Shown: positions 46,606 through 61,000 of the stretch, in pieces
How positions within the stretch are numbered: the stretch's first letter is position 1
Layout of the letters: the number at the start of each line of letters is the position of its first letter
DNA from: Vanilla planifolia
Taxonomy: Eukaryota; Streptophyta; Magnoliopsida; Asparagales; Orchidaceae
Reading direction: 5' to 3'
Assembly: GCA_023846275.1 (NCBI GenBank)
Contig: CM043878.1
Location: 8,115,501-8,179,500, forward strand
DNA: 64,000 nt
Notes under the pieces: generated by a model
What the model saw: only the letters and a program-made list of their open reading frames with translations
The model's database searches: none
What the model was told of the DNA's origin: nothing
Made by a program: the position numbers and the translations under genes

Positions 46606-49600
46606 TATAATGATTGTTTGTGTGAAATTAAGTTACAGATGCTGCTTCCTACACTTTCTTGCTTCTCTATTTCTTTTTCACCATGAGAACAATGATTCTT
46701 TTGTTTCCTTTTACCATCTAATGAGCACTGTAGCTCAGTGATAACATTCTTTATGCAGTTATGATGTAGCCAAATACTTAGAGAAGTTACTTGTGTTATC
46801 ATACTTCTTTTATTTGCATTCTTCTGTAGAGCTCAATTACTTCTTACTTATATGAGTTTTGAGAGAAAAACAGTGATGAGTATCCCAGATCTTTAGGCAT
46901 CTTTAGTTCTAACTTCTTTTTTGGCCGTGGGTTTTATTCTTAGGAAAGAGCTTCTTCCTTCTGATCCAACAAAGAATTGAGCAAGAAGCTCCCTACAGGT
47001 CTTCTCTTTTCTCACCTGTTATTCACTCATTATGCTTTACTATTTGTTCTAGTTTTTGCCATTGTTTTTAATCTTGCTCTACATCAAGCCAAATGCAGAA
47101 TTGCATCAAATCATCTATGTCCTTCAACTAGAGAACTATCAAGAAGAGGAGGAAAGTTCTCATGAACAAGTTTGTCTTTAAGAAACAAGGCTTGTTTGTT
47201 AAGTGTTTTGACAATTTGGGTGTCTATAGTTCAGCTGGAAAGCTTAGAGCATGTCATTTGCATGAGTTATGTGAGCCATAGGTATGAAGTTAGGCTTGCA
47301 TAAGATATTGATCTTAGGGTTAGGGGTTTTTTTTTTTTTCTTAGTTGTTTGAAAGAGAGGAGAATCGACACTATTCGCATTAGACAACGAACGAAAGGAA
47401 GTTTACTTGTGATCATGTCATTAAACACAATCCATGGCTCGATGGTGTTTGAAAACTCGACGATAGTGGTCTAGTGACCATTAGCGAGGCTTAACAAAGT
47501 TGTGATGAAGCTCTAGAAAGGTTTGATGAGCTTTGATGGCAAGGTTAAGTGCTTTGGAATTGATAAATAATTTGTAAAAAGAAAATGAGAAAAGTAAAAC
47601 AATGATGTAACTTGAATGAATAGAAATAATTTTAACTCGTGTGTAACAAAATATAAATATGTGTGTTTTTCTTATTATAAATGGGATAAAAATGGAATTT
47701 TTATATTGGGAAGTAGTACTTAGAAGTTTACTTCTCGTCTCCTTATTAGAAGAATATTTATTCTCGTCATATATTTCTTTAACTAAAATTTGACATTTAG
47801 ATTAAAAAACATAGGTAATGTTTGGAGATCAGCAACGACAATAGTCGCAACCAATTACCGATCATTGTGTTGATAGAGACGAAAATGTTGTTGTCGATGG
47901 TTGTTAATGATTAGCTTTGATTAACTTGTCAACAATTGGTTGCGATAAATGAGACTCCTCCTTCAGTTAGAAAGATTTGAAAGATCAAAGGTGGTCTTGA
48001 TGATTCATTTCTATGCTAATATTATAGAGTATATAATTAAGTTTAAAAACTTGTTGCAAATGAGAGATTTTGTCAAAAAAAAAATATATTAATAAAAATA
48101 TTTTTTGTAGACATGTTTTTTTATTTTTTATGTTTTTACAATAAAAAACTAAAAAATGCTTTAAAAAGGGAGCTTAAAAACTATAAAGAGTTGGCTTGGC
48201 ATCTTTTTTGGTTTTTTGAAAAAAAAAAACTTTTGAAAAGTAATATTAAAAAATTGCTTTAAAATTATTAAAAATATGAATAGAAATAAAGCTTTTGATG
48301 GGAATTGTTTGTGATGCCTTTTGTGTGGCTGGAAATTGAGAAAGTGACAAAATTAGGGCTTGGAAAAAGCACTTACAAATTAGCCCTACAAAATTGCATT
48401 ATGCCATTGGATATTACATGAAGTTCTAAAGTGTCTATCTCAAATGAAAAGCTTTGATCATAATTTATAATTTTTTATGACTTTTTAATATCATAACTAT
48501 GTATCTATTTTACTTGTATCTAAAATAATCAAAAAGTAATTTTGTAAATAACTTTATTTTTAATAACGTACTCTAATTATTATTTATTAAATATTATTTT
48601 GTTTTAATTATATGCTATGATCTCATTAGTTCTATTGTATTTGCATTACAACCATCAAAACAAAGTAAATAGATCCAAAGATAAACTTTATTAATTGAAG
48701 CGAGACTCATGAGCAAGAAACTAGAAGAATGGACAAAAAGAAAAAAAAGGTTTACTTGATGTGCATAGTATTAAATATTAAATTGATTAATTCATAATTA
48801 TATTTAAAAAATATATTTTTATTAAGTATTTTAGAAAGATATATATTTGATAATATGATGTCAAGAAATACTTCATTAAATAATTATCATTGTGAAACAA
48901 CAAAACTATCTTTTGACTTTATCATAAAAAAATTAAAAAAAATTAGTATTATTTTAGAAGTTCAAAATTGACAATGCTTGATCTCATAAATGCACTTTTG
49001 AAAAGTTAATATTTTAAAAAATATGGAAGAAAAGCAAAAGTTGAATTTTTGTTATTTGAATAATGTTTATGTTGACCATTTGGTTGGATTGGATTATTTT
49101 TTGAAATATAGTAATAAAAATTAAATTTGTCGTTTCATTTCTCTTTCTATGAGAAGATTTTATATTTTAGTTTATTTTTATTCCTTGATTGTGTGATGGA
49201 TATGATTTATGACAATAACAAGTCAAAATAGGCTCAGTAGAATATTTATTTATTGATTGTTGTACTTAGATATTCATTCATATGAAACAGTTTATCAAGC
49301 ATTTGTTGAGTAGCTTCTCTATCCTCTTGTTGGTAAGGAGCTTATCAATACAAGTTTCTCTCTTTTTCTTATATATCTTGGCCATCCACCATAAGGTGAG
49401 CAAGAATCATCTCATTATAAAAGTATTAGTGTTTCTACACAAAATAAGACTTACTTGGCAAAGGAGATATTGTGATGAATTGAATGATGTAAAGGCCCAC
49501 AAGCCATCATTTGTTGATGGAAGAAGATAATGAGACCTTACACATGATTGATTAACAAAAACTTTTTAATGCTTTAAATTAATAATTTTAATCACAAAAG

Positions 49601-49672
49601 CTCTAGTAAATAAGATGTCAATGAGGGGGAAAAAATAAAAAGAAAATGCCCGTGCAAGCTTGCACTCACACA

Positions 49673-49719
<47 letters not shown>

Positions 49720-51020
49720 TGGATACATTTGAGTTGGCTTTTACAATGCATGATTTTCAATTGCTAGAGATTCCCACCATTTGGACTTATGGGCTAACCA
49801 TTGAGGCATGTCATTATCATCGAACAGGGTAGGTTTATGAGTAATGGTTATTGTTAAGCTTAATAAAAATTATTATTGGGTTGACCTTTTTTGATGTAAA
49901 GAATTTGATAGAATCATGAACAAGTTTGACATCATTCGAAAATTTAGGGATGTCATATCTAATTGAAGACAATGGCATATGTTGAACTCATTGAAGACTA
50001 TAGATTCAAGTATAATCATTTTAATGATCACTAATAGATTGGAACTCCTAGGATAAACAAGTCACCAAACAATCTTAGCAAATAATGATATCATAATGGT
50101 CTTTTGATAAAATTGTTTGATTTGATCGCTTTGACATGGGCTTATCTTGTAACTCATAGACCATCTCAACGTTTATTATATCTTTCAAGTCAAAATCATG
50201 ACATTTCAATGTGATTTGATTCAAACTCAAAACAAAAACCAAGTTTGGGATAGTTTCAAACTAAGCAAAATTTGAATGATCTAACAACCAATAGGAAAAA
50301 AAAATCATCAACAAATATTATATCATCATCCAAAATATACATTATCATACTTTAGTTTGAATGTGACCAATAAAAACATTAATAACCAACATTAAAGGAC
50401 ATAAAACAAAGCATTAACAATTTTTTTTAGAGCATATGCATATAGTTGCATCATTATACATGGATCTTTCAAATTACTTTGATGGCCAATTTATTATGCC
50501 TTGTATAAATTAATAAAATTAAGTAAAACTATCATTTTTTATCTTAAACTTCTTCATTAAACTTCTAAAAAAATATATATATAATTCAATAGTTAACTTT
50601 TTTTTATATATTACTAAATTGCTTATAAAAACTATTAACCTCAGAGTATAATATGTACTCAATCACTCTTTTAAAATTTCATCAACTTAAACAATAAGAT
50701 AAAAGAAAATACTTCTTCACTAGATCTAATATCATCCTCCTCAACTAATATCACATCATCATTGCTCTCAATGCAATTTACTTAATCCAGATCTTTGCTT
50801 TTCTTCTCCTCTGTATTTTTTTCTTTCTTGAATATGGAAACACTTATGCTACATAAAACTTAACATCACAAACTACTTTAATAACGCATCATCATAATAG
50901 TTCATCTCTTTCAATTGTATATATGGATAGATAAATACATGACCATATCCATTCGCCCTTTCTCAGGCCCTTGAGTGCAGGAAAAAAAAAAAAAGAAAAC
51001 AAAAAGTTATATAGAAAGAA
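46606..51020. other. Intergenic DNA between the kinase and O-fucosyltransferase genes
   Basis: AT-rich with no convincing gene. The open frames at 46977-47165 and 49282-49530 have no recognisable family. Near 47850-47950 an inverted pair GCAACCAATT ... AATTGGTTGC with further partial complementarity around it could form a loose stem. Both flanking genes end into this region (convergent). Confidence 0.45.
49676..49716. repeat. (GA)n microsatellite
   Basis: About 20 uninterrupted GA dinucleotides. Confidence 0.97.
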
Positions 51021-54000
51021 TTACAAACCGAACTCACAGAAGCAATCGGGCAGAGCATAGCCTCTTCCCATCACGAAATCCTCCAAATGAACCCTCCACA
51101 TTGCATCCGCCAGCTCCTGCCCCCGCAACCCCATCGCGCTGTAATTGGCAAAAGCTCTTCTGCTCAGGAACAGAGTCTTCTCCATCCCCTTCAACGATCT
51201 CATTGCCGATACCATCTTGTCCATGTTTCCAAAATAAGTAGCTATGTACCCGTCGCTGTGGATCGAAACATGGTAATCCAATGCCGCTTTGGTGTTTCCA
51301 TGCATGCTCGCAAACTCCTTCCTGTCCAGAAACGATGATTTGGTATATACCTTGGTGTAAGCGCTCGTGAAACCTTCAAGCTCGAGCAAGCCGTCGCCGG
51401 CGGCCAGATAAATGTTTGTGTTTGTGGGGATCGCAAGAGCTTGAAGAATGAAGGATGTTTCGTTAGGTGTGAGAGGGCATTTGCCACGGTTTCTCCAGGC
51501 AATTGCATTGTTTCCAGTCCAAGGTGTTCGCTCCCCTCGAGCGGCGTCAATGGCTGCGACTGATTTGGGAGAGAGACCGGTGTATTCGCATCGGCTGTAA
51601 GCTACCATGTCCGGCTCGAATCGAAGATGAAGAGTAAGGAAGGGTTTGGGAATGGCATTCAGAAGCAGGGAGGCTTTGGCTTCCAAGTCCTTATTGAGCC
51701 GTAGCGCGCGGTAGCAAGCTTGGCATAAGGCAGCCTTGGCATATAGAGGATACCTTAACAGCAAAAAAAACATATGTTTCAAAGGATCTTTAGTTTGAAG
51801 ACATTCTGATGGAAATAAGCCAAGATAATAACAAATGGAAGAGAAAATAAATTTATTTTATTCATAATATCCGGGTTTTAAAAAATCATTTTGTCGAATA
51901 AACAAGTGAGATATGTAAAACCTCCGAGAAATTTACAAAAAGTGGAAGCAACAGACCAAGGACTTCATACTAGAGTACTTGGTCGTCATGCATTCCTTAT
52001 GCAGAACTTGTCCAATAGCATTGATGGCATATTGTAGCTACATGGGCATCTACATTCGTACGGACGCGTGGATGCAAATACTCACAGATCCACATACACA
52101 TGTATAATTGCATACATGCACACGTGCACATGCATTCATACACAACCTACAAAAATACATTCAATGCATACAAACATATATTAACACTTCTCTTTTCTTT
52201 TCTTGTTCTAGACGTCCCGCTTAGACATCTCCAATTGGTGTTTGATTCCTGTGGAACCCCAAATGCATATCAATATCATGTGATGAATATTAGTTGTGAT
52301 CACATGTGTGACTACATGATGCAATGGTTGGTAGTACCTCATCTAATACTCTACTAATTAAGGATGATGACAACCTTCATTCCAATATAAGGGGACCAAT
52401 GTAAGAAAAATGTACGATATCATGAGTTTATATAGAGGTTCTTAACTGGCATGAGATGGTTGCACCTTCATGTGCATGTGGTACACTACTGTTTATGCTA
52501 ATTTTGTTTTTAAGGATCACAATCCTATGCATAAAACATATTCATAATTGATGTTTTTATGTTATTATATAAAATTTTGTAATATAAATCTATGTTACTC
52601 ATCATTAATTGAGTATATTCTTGCATAGTGGGGCAAAGAAATGGTTGAACTTAAAATCGATCTAAAATCAAAGCAACCCAACAATATTGGATTGATTCTG
52701 ATTGGGGCCAAGCTAGGTTCAATTCTAAGCAAAGGTAGAATCGGATTGGTTCATTGTACCAAAAATTTGATAGTTATAGAGGGGGCATTCCCTCAATTTC
52801 ACCCAAGGGATCTATATCTCTTGGATTTTACCAAGCCACAGATTGTGGTCCACTTTAAGAAAATATTTTTTTTATTAGAAAATGAGTCTTTCAAACATTA
52901 ACTGGACCCAAAAATTAAAGAATCAAACTCACTGATTCTTGGGTTGAGTCGAATTTAATAACGCATAAAAATGATTCGGCTTATTTCATGTATAAATTTT
53001 GGTTAGAACCAACTTGACTTGACTAGGGTTGTACTTATGTTCATCCTTCAATACCTTGTTTTTCATGTTTTGAAACGATATTTTACCTTCGTTTAGCATA
53101 TTCAATCATTATTTATCATATTTTTATAGGTCCAACTCGTTTGATTGGTAGCTCTTGTTAGAGGTGCTTTGAAGATAACATATCCTTGTAAAAAAAGTAT
53201 TAGGAATTTTAATATGTTATTTTAGTTACATATCACATTGTCTTAAAAATTTAACTCTTAAAGAATAATACCATTTCAATTCCTACATTATTATTTTTTA
53301 ATTTTAATAATTATGTTACTTTTGTTTATTACTTTCATTGAAAATTCATCTCCTATGATATGAGCATTGTCTTACATTATAATGCAAACTTCCAGTACTT
53401 AATCTTGACTCTTGGCTTGTGTCACATGAGTTTAGGTCAAGACCGTCATACACAAGTTTTGGAGTGTACTACCATCTAAACTTGAGGTGTGACAAGCTTG
53501 GTATCAAATCCATTACTTTGTATAATTTAAATCTCTTTTTAATATTTTTGAGGTTTTTTGATCGATTTTCTAATTTTAACTATAATGTTATATTTTTTCA
53601 AGAAAACATAGTAAATTATTAATACTGAATTTTTATATGTAATTTTTTTTTTAAAATGAAATAATATTGCAACTACTATTATTATTAACTAAAAGGCAAC
53701 ATTCATTGGCAATGACCTTGGACCTCTAAAATACATATTATTCCATATTCACATAGAGATCAAGGAGCTAGTTTCGATATTGAAGGCCCAAACTTAATTG
53801 TTATTGAAACTACCACAAATTACATAGGATTTATATGCCACCATAATTAATATAGTAGATTGAGGTGTTTAGCAAGGCTATTAGGGAATCACATTAAGCG
53901 TGCACTCGAGCATAATGGCAAAGCAAACATAAAGTTATCAGGCAGTAAATATGAGAATGCAAGGAGCAATCAATGAAGGAAATCACAAGAAGAACGCACA

Positions 54001-57000
54001 AAACTTGAAGTGGAAAACTGCAAATATAGGAAAAAAAAAAAAGCAACCACACTAAGAAAATGTTCATTATGAAAGAGTGTTCTTCCAGAATAAGATTTAA
54101 TAAGATGACTTCAAACTTCTCAAATCTTAAACTTAAAATTAAGACATATGCCATATTATAACAACTTCTAAAAAATAGCAAAAATAATTTAGATAATAGG
54201 TTTTTCTTTGATTGAACCATCTAAGCATGACATCAATAACTTCCTTATACCATTATAAACAATATTCTTTTATCATTATCTTATAGCACACACTGGACAA
54301 TTCTAATGCAAGACACCATAAAAAATATTTCATGTAATTGTCCGAACAAAACATAGTACTGTCCAATGTGATTGTTTTGAATATTGTACTATTACCAGCA
54401 TCCTTTGTTTTTGATCAAGTAATCTAATTTAGAATGTTACACCTACTGATAAATCAACTTAACATCAATTGGCATCATGTGAACATGTTTTAAGCCCATC
54501 AATCTCTCCCTTGGGGGCTAATCAACAAGTTGTAATACCCTCTTATACTTTTTAACCTTCAATTTTGATTCATAACCTTATATTAGGCATCATCCACACC
54601 CCACTGTCTTGCCTTTCAGGCTTTAACAAGGATTTCATCTACAGATCTACTATGCAAGCTTACCCATTGTTTTTTTACACGTTTTATAGGTTTGGTTTGC
54701 ACCGATGGAATATAGTTGTAAGAGTATCTACAAAAACATGTTAATAAGGGGCTAATATTCAAAACTTTATCATGTTATTTTAATTATTTATCTTGTTTCT
54801 TTAAGACCTTAGATATTAACAATTCAATTTTCCAAGCATATTCTTTCTCCAATTTTATTTGTGTTTGAAATAAACAAAAACTTTACTTGCTTCTTTTGAA
54901 AATTTACATGATGCAATATGAATGATTTCTTGTATTACTAAATCAGCTAGTATGACATTGTCTTGACTCTTAGCTTATGTAACACAGGTTGATATTCACT
55001 CAAGTTATCATACAAGTTGAGGTTCAATAAATTAATCACATTTAGATGACAAAGTTTTATCATCTTCTGAAATCAAAATGTCTAGCTATGATCTATAGTA
55101 TATCCTAAAGGACATCAATGACTATTTTTGCTTGTACAAAAATAGTTAAAATGATTCATAGTATGCACCATTATCTATCCAAGTACGCTTATTGATTCCA
55201 CGAAAAACACCTGCACACTGAAATAAAAAAGAGGAAAAGGAGACCAAAGAGGTATTTAGCACCATTTGTCAAGCACCGCTATAAGAAGTCCCTCTCTAGC
55301 TAACTTAAGGGCATCAAATGCAAGAAACGTTCACCAAGTTCTCCCCTTAGAGATTTCTACATCTTTTCCTTTCCAAGATTCTGAACACATCTTCCAAGTT
55401 ACAAGGCTTGCCTTTTCTGACTTCTTCCCACACTGGTCCTTCTTTGGGCCTCCCAAGTCGGGTCTCCCAAGTCTTTCCCATCTCCTATCCCCCCGAGTTC
55501 ACCTTTTTCCCCTCTCAAAAAACCCCATACATGCCTACTTCCCAATGAATTGCCCAATCCTACCCGAACGTCTGCCCACGATGTCGAATCTACCCATGCT
55601 TCTTGAAACTCCTCGAACGATGCAATACTTGAGACATCAAGACATACTAGGGATCCACATACCAATGCCCAACCGCACCTGATCCAGTCTCTCGGAGCCA
55701 CTGCCATGCCGCTCTAAGCCAAGACACGTTGAACTAGATCTGACCGAACTAGGACACGCTACACTAAGCCAATCTGAGTCAATTACATGTTGAATCGGGT
55801 CAGTCCAACATTAAACCAGGCCAATCCTACACCGAACTGAGTAGGACACAACAAATAGCGCTGAACTAAACCAATAATGTGCCGAATTGGATCAAACTGA
55901 ACGTGAACTAAGCCGAACTGGTCTAAACAAAGCCAAAACATGCCAAACCAAGGCCAAACCACACCGAATAGAGCCAAACAAAGCCAGACCATACTAGACC
56001 GAGCCATTCCATACCAAATGCTCCAAACCCATCCAAACTGAGCCAAATCGCGTTGCATTGCGCCATTTTACTGCAATAACATGTCTAAGCACCCAATCCA
56101 TATAACAGTTTATTTTAACCACTCTTTCCTGATCATACTTTGAAAAAATTGCTTGAGTCCCACCAAGGAGCTCAAAGAAAGGAATCCACTTCATCTCCTT
56201 GTCCATGATGGTTTGAAGTCCTAACAAGGATTATCATCTACAAGATCGACTTCCTCACCTTTGTCCTAAATAATGCTTTGTTCAAATTCCCTAAATCCCT
56301 TTTTTTGTATCAACATATGTTTTTTGGATTAAAATAAAAATTATAATTGCTTCTTTTGAAAATTTAAGTCATGCAATATGAATGATTTCTTGTATTACTA
56401 AATGACCTTGCATTACATTGTCTTGACTCTTAACTTATGTAGCATAGGTTGAGATTCACTCAATTCATCATATAGACTGAGGTTCAATACATTCATCACA
56501 CTCAAGCAGCCAAGTTTTATCACCTTATAAAATCAAGACATCTAGATATAATCTATAGCATATCCCAGAGGACATCTATGACTATTTTTTTTTACGTACA
56601 CAAATTTAAAATGATTCATAGCATTCATCATTATTGTCTAATAAGTGGAATTCTACATGCAAAAAAAAAAAAAAAAATGTTTTGAGTGCATTTTAAAAAA
56701 AGAAGTACCTATCTCTTCTCTGAGCCATAGCCGGTGTGATGGAGATAAAACGATGTACAAGGAGTGCAGGAAGAACGGACTCAATATAATCAAAATTTCC
56801 ATTTCTTTTACTGCAGTCTACTTTGAATGGTTCTCTCGATGTGACATCCTCTGGCAATTCCCTTACAATGTTCACAAAACCTTCCGTTTGCTTTACAAAG
56901 AAATCCACATCAAAAACATCTGCAAATCCACTGAAACAAAAGTTCTAATCACTAACCACCTTTCCAAGAATGATATCTCGAAAAGCAGGCTTGTATGAAA

Positions 57001-57657
57001 TCAAGCACCTCGATTCATTCCAATAAGCAGCGACCTCAAACTTGGGCAGAATCAAAGTCGCATTCAGCAGGCGAGCAATCCCAACTCCATCACAAAACTA
57101 AAATCGCCAGGAGTTAACTCTATTGCACCATTACACAAGAAAAAGCCGATGCAATGAAGAGATAACCAAAAAACCAACTCACGTCACGCCTCATCTGATT
57201 AAGGCCGCCGTAGCAGTCGACCCTGATGTAACCATTGCTTTTCGCAGGAAGAGCTGCAGCATTTCAACAAAAAAGGAATGGAATCTTCTGCAATGAAATC
57301 AGTCAAGGCCGATTCAGGAGTAAAAACATGATATCGCAGAGTACAGACGGATCTAAACATATACGAAAAGACGGACGCCAAAAGCGGGGCAAAACCCTAA
57401 CCCCGATCACGCGTACCGATAGAGGTTTTGGCGGACCACCAGTTGCATGGCCTCCATTCCACCACCCGGCGAGCGCTCCAGATGATTGATCGCCCACGTT
57501 CGGCCGACGGGTGCGCGGGGATGCGCGGGAGGGAGATGGACGAGGAGAAAGGGGAAGAGCGAACGGAGAAGAGAAGAGCGACGAGTAGGAGAGGAAGCGC
57601 GAGGAGAAGCGCACCGGGGAGTGGCCCGACGCGATTGTGCCCTGAACCCGACGCCAT
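51021..57657 (-). CDS. GDP-fucose protein O-fucosyltransferase family protein, five exons
   Basis: Exons on the minus strand: 57657-57417, 57253-57183, 57097-57009, 56930-56709, 51753-51021. All splice sites are GT-AG, the phases join and no stop intervenes. Product 451 aa, the usual length for this plant family. Residues about 13-31 (LPGALLLALPLLLVALLF) form a signal anchor, as in Golgi type II enzymes. EWRPCNWW precedes the catalytic region. The family blocks are GYIRVDCYGGLNQMRRD (88-104), CDGVGIARLLNATLILPKFE, EPFKVDCSKR, LHLRFEPDM (about 249-257, with the Arg of the donor-binding site), RGKCPLTPNE, IYLAAGDGLLEL, YFGNMDKMV and a C-terminal DCFCEF. The family transfers fucose or related sugars to proteins or cell-wall glycans in the Golgi; the acceptor cannot be told from sequence. 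The start is the only Met ahead of the anchor in this frame. Exon 1 is strongly GC-rich. Confidence 0.94.
54885..55185 (+). repeat. Direct repeat in O-FucT intron 4, copy 1
   Basis: About 300 bp matching 56345-56645 in the same orientation. Shared words include GAATGATTTCTTGTATTACT, ACATTGTCTTGACTCTTA and GTATATCCTAAAGGACATC or GCATATCCCAGAGGACATC. A weaker, partial third relative may lie near 53365-53460 (TTGACTCTTGGCTTGTGTCA). Confidence 0.85.
55735..56060. repeat. Degenerate short-word array rich in CCGAACT / CCAAACC
   Basis: Variants of GCCGAACTg and GCCAAACc recur at intervals of roughly 9-20 bp. The array explains the long minus-strand open frame rich in Trp, Gly and Leu (FGWVW-like repeats), which is not a gene. 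It lies between the two copies of the 300-bp repeat. Confidence 0.7.
56345..56645 (+). repeat. Direct repeat in O-FucT intron 4, copy 2
   Basis: Second copy of the 300-bp repeat described at 54885. The two copies bracket 1.16 kb of unique and low-complexity sequence, and could be the LTRs of a small non-coding element or a simple duplication. Confidence 0.85.
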
Positions 57658-57987
57658 TGCGGAGCAGCCCGAGGAGCGTCAAGACACATGAAACTCAGGT
57701 GGGAAGCAGGTTTGCGGTTTAGGCCATTTATTATTTCCACTAATGTTTTTTTTTATGATGAATTTATAATTATCTGTATAAATTCAGGTTACAGTATTTT
57801 TCTTTATTATTAAAATAAATGGGAGATGATTCGTTGAAAGACTATACACAAGTTTCTTTGACTGTGTGATTCGTTTGACATGACTATTATAGTTTAAAAA
57901 AATGTAAAGGAGTTTTGCTTGTTGAGGAGGTGTTTTAATGGATTTTTTTTGGTATGATGTTGAATTAATTTTGCATATGATAGGAAT

Positions 57988-58029
<42 letters not shown>

Positions 58030-61000
58030 GATCATTATATCTATTAACTGTTAATTAATTTTGAGATATCTATAGTCAATATATGATACTCTAATATAAT
58101 TAGTTTGATGAAGAAAGTTAAAATAAATCATGATTTCTTCTGACGATTTTGAACCAATATTCAATGATTTAATAACTAACATATATATAACTCTTAGTTG
58201 TGCATCACTTATTTGATTATTCAAAAATCATTATATTGCTGTTACTAATACTTTTTTTTAAGTATATTTTAGATCATGTTTTTTAAAATCTAATAGGTAT
58301 TACTCAATTAGAAAGTTTAATTAAACAATTTATGGAGTAATTCATATATAAAGACGTGTCAAATAGTATTAATAGTTTTGCTCGAGCTTTGCTCAACTTT
58401 TAAATTTTAGAGTCATTTAGGTTTCTTCTTATGAGACGGCTAAACTACTTGAAAATCTTTATCTATACATAACATATGATTAGATTATCAAACTTTATCT
58501 TTAAGTGCTTATGTAGCATAATTAGGATTGTATTATATGCTCTCATTTGTTAAATATTATTTTGGTGTTGATATGATTACTATATTAAGATTTTAATAAA
58601 TATTAATTCATATTGTTTTATGTCTAACTCAAGTCTTAGTTTAAAAAAATCAAATTAAAAAGTGTTAATGTAAGTCATGCTCTTCACTATATATTGATTT
58701 TATAATACGATATTCAGTATCATACTTAGACAATATTTATTATGACTTATATTTGCATATAAATGTGAATCTATGTCGGGACCAAACAGGAAAATTGTAT
58801 CCATCGTATAGGCGTGCCAAGCACTTTAATTAAGGTTATGTGTGTAAAGTTGATAGTATGAAGGATTAGGCCTATATAAGTGTTGTCCAATATTTGAAAG
58901 TTGAATTTTTGCTTACATCATATGTCTACAAAAAGCCTACTTTTGTACAAATGCATCATTTATTTTATGTCGATATTTGAGCTTAGTATTAGTTAAAGAT
59001 GTATGATTTCTATATCATATTAATATAACTATATTTTGTTATGAGTAAATTAGCAAGCGATATATGTCATACAATATAAGTCTTTGTGTTATAATCATAA
59101 ATTCTTATGAAAAATCTTATAAACATGCTTATAGTGTGTAATAGTACAATTATTGTATCGCACCAACATGACTTTATTTTGTTATTGCTTTGTATACTGC
59201 ATAAGCACAATGTATTTGTGTTGTAAATATACGTTCATTAAAAGATGTGTTTACTGTATTATATAATTTCTATATTTGTGTTATATGAGTATATGAATTA
59301 ATATATAATATTTTTCCACACACTAAGATGATCAACACATCATACTTATTCAGAAACATCCAACATTAGCTCATTAAAACACACTCACTGACATCGTAAT
59401 AGTTCCATAAATTCATTGGTATAATGTTGAAAATTGGTTCCAAAATGGTTTCAAATTAAAATTTTTTATTGTTTTCACTATCATTCGTTGTTGTATATCG
59501 CTGTCAGCTATCGTAGCCACTGCCCACACTTGCCTCCACCACCAGCTCCTACACGCTCGACCCACATGACCTACATTAACCCAAGAACCTAGCTGATGGT
59601 TCGTTCGACCCACACCGACATGTCACCCATGACGACTAGATATATTGGCTCTGATCCACATCGACCCGTGTCTACCCGCTAGTCATTGCTAATGCATGTT
59701 GTTTCATCCAACTCTCGCATAATAAAAAACTGAATCAAATGCGTCAAGACGTCTGCCCATGCAACACAGATCGTGTCTGTCTGTTCGCTGCATGTCATTT
59801 TGCCACTAGTCATTACCGCTTCTTAAAATACACAATCTGTTTAGGAACTGATTAATTTAATTAATTTTAGAGATTTTTAGGTCAATTTTTATTTAAAATA
59901 TTTATTTTATAATTTATGTTAAATTTTAGAATTCTAAAATATTTATTAAAATTCTAAAATATATTATTTTATATTTTTAAATATATTTTTTATATTTCTA
60001 AGTTAGCAAATTATTATTGTACTTTTGATATATCTATAAATAAGGATGCTCACTAGATCGTAAAGATATGAATAATTATAAAATAATTTTTTGTGTTTCC
60101 AACTTTGTGAGCAAATTATGTGTACCCAACTCTAGTTGGAGAAATTTAAACTTTTCTTGTGAGAGACAAAAATCATAAGTGAGAGAAGCTTTACTTGAAG
60201 AGCTATCAACCAAATCCCTTGTGAGAGATGAGGATCGAAAATGAGAGACATCTCACTGGAAGAGTCAATAACCAAACAAATTCTCATTTTTTCTAACACC
60301 CATAAATCTTCACTCACCCTTTTACTCTCTTAATCTAATCACCAAAACCACCACCGCCTTCAACGAGGCTTCAAATCCTAGCATACTATCTTATTGCCCT
60401 TTTTGCTAAGCTTTCTTACTAACCCAAAATGATCACCTCATCACCCATTTTCTATCTTTGATGTTTTAAATGTCAATTCTTATGAAACTATAATACATCA
60501 TTGTTAAAAAAGTGCACTCCTTTTAGTAATTTTTATTTTATAGATAGTAATCTAAAATTAGAATTTCTTTTTTCTATTAAAATATTTTGTATAGAATTTG
60601 TCTTAAATTCTCTATTTTATATGTATGAAATTGGATGAGACAAAAATTACTTTATAGGATTTTATGTTAATGCTTAAGGTATTGTCATATACTCAAGTTA
60701 ATAATTCACATTATAACTTTGGAATATTAATTTTTGAATAGTTTTAAAATATCACACACATCATCTAACCTTAATTAATGTGCAATTTTTTTTTTATTTT
60801 TTTAATATCTATTGAACATCTCTAATATTGTAGGCTCTAAATTAGACTCTGATAAAAGTTAAATCTATCATACATCACAGACTTATATGATCAATGTTAA
60901 ATCATAAAAATGTAAATTTGATACCTTATTATTATGATAATAGTATTGTAACAACATCATTATAACAAAATATTTTTGTGATGTACAAAAACAATCTAAG

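Larger units (their letters stand above)
51754..56708. other. Intron 4 of the O-fucosyltransferase gene (5.0 kb)
   Basis: Bounded by AGATAG|GTACTT and GTTAAG|GTATCC on the minus strand. It contains a direct repeat pair and a low-complexity block, listed separately. The open frames at 52641-52901 and 55266-55682 show no family resemblance and look like chance or repeat-derived sequence. Confidence 0.85.

Noticed and set aside
47820..47990. MITE suggested by inverted GCAACCAATT / AATTGGTTGC
   Set aside because: The inverted arms are only 10 bases without clear terminal position or target duplication.
55783..56058. 91-codon minus-strand frame rich in Trp, Phe and Gly, like a repeat protein
   Set aside because: It is the translation of the CCGAACT/CCAAACC word array; the periodicity is in the DNA words and there is no start context or homology.
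57303..57740. 145-codon minus-strand frame and other long frames at 57.3-57.7 kb
   Set aside because: They are shadow frames of the GC-rich first exon of the O-fucosyltransferase gene; the real frame starts at 57657.
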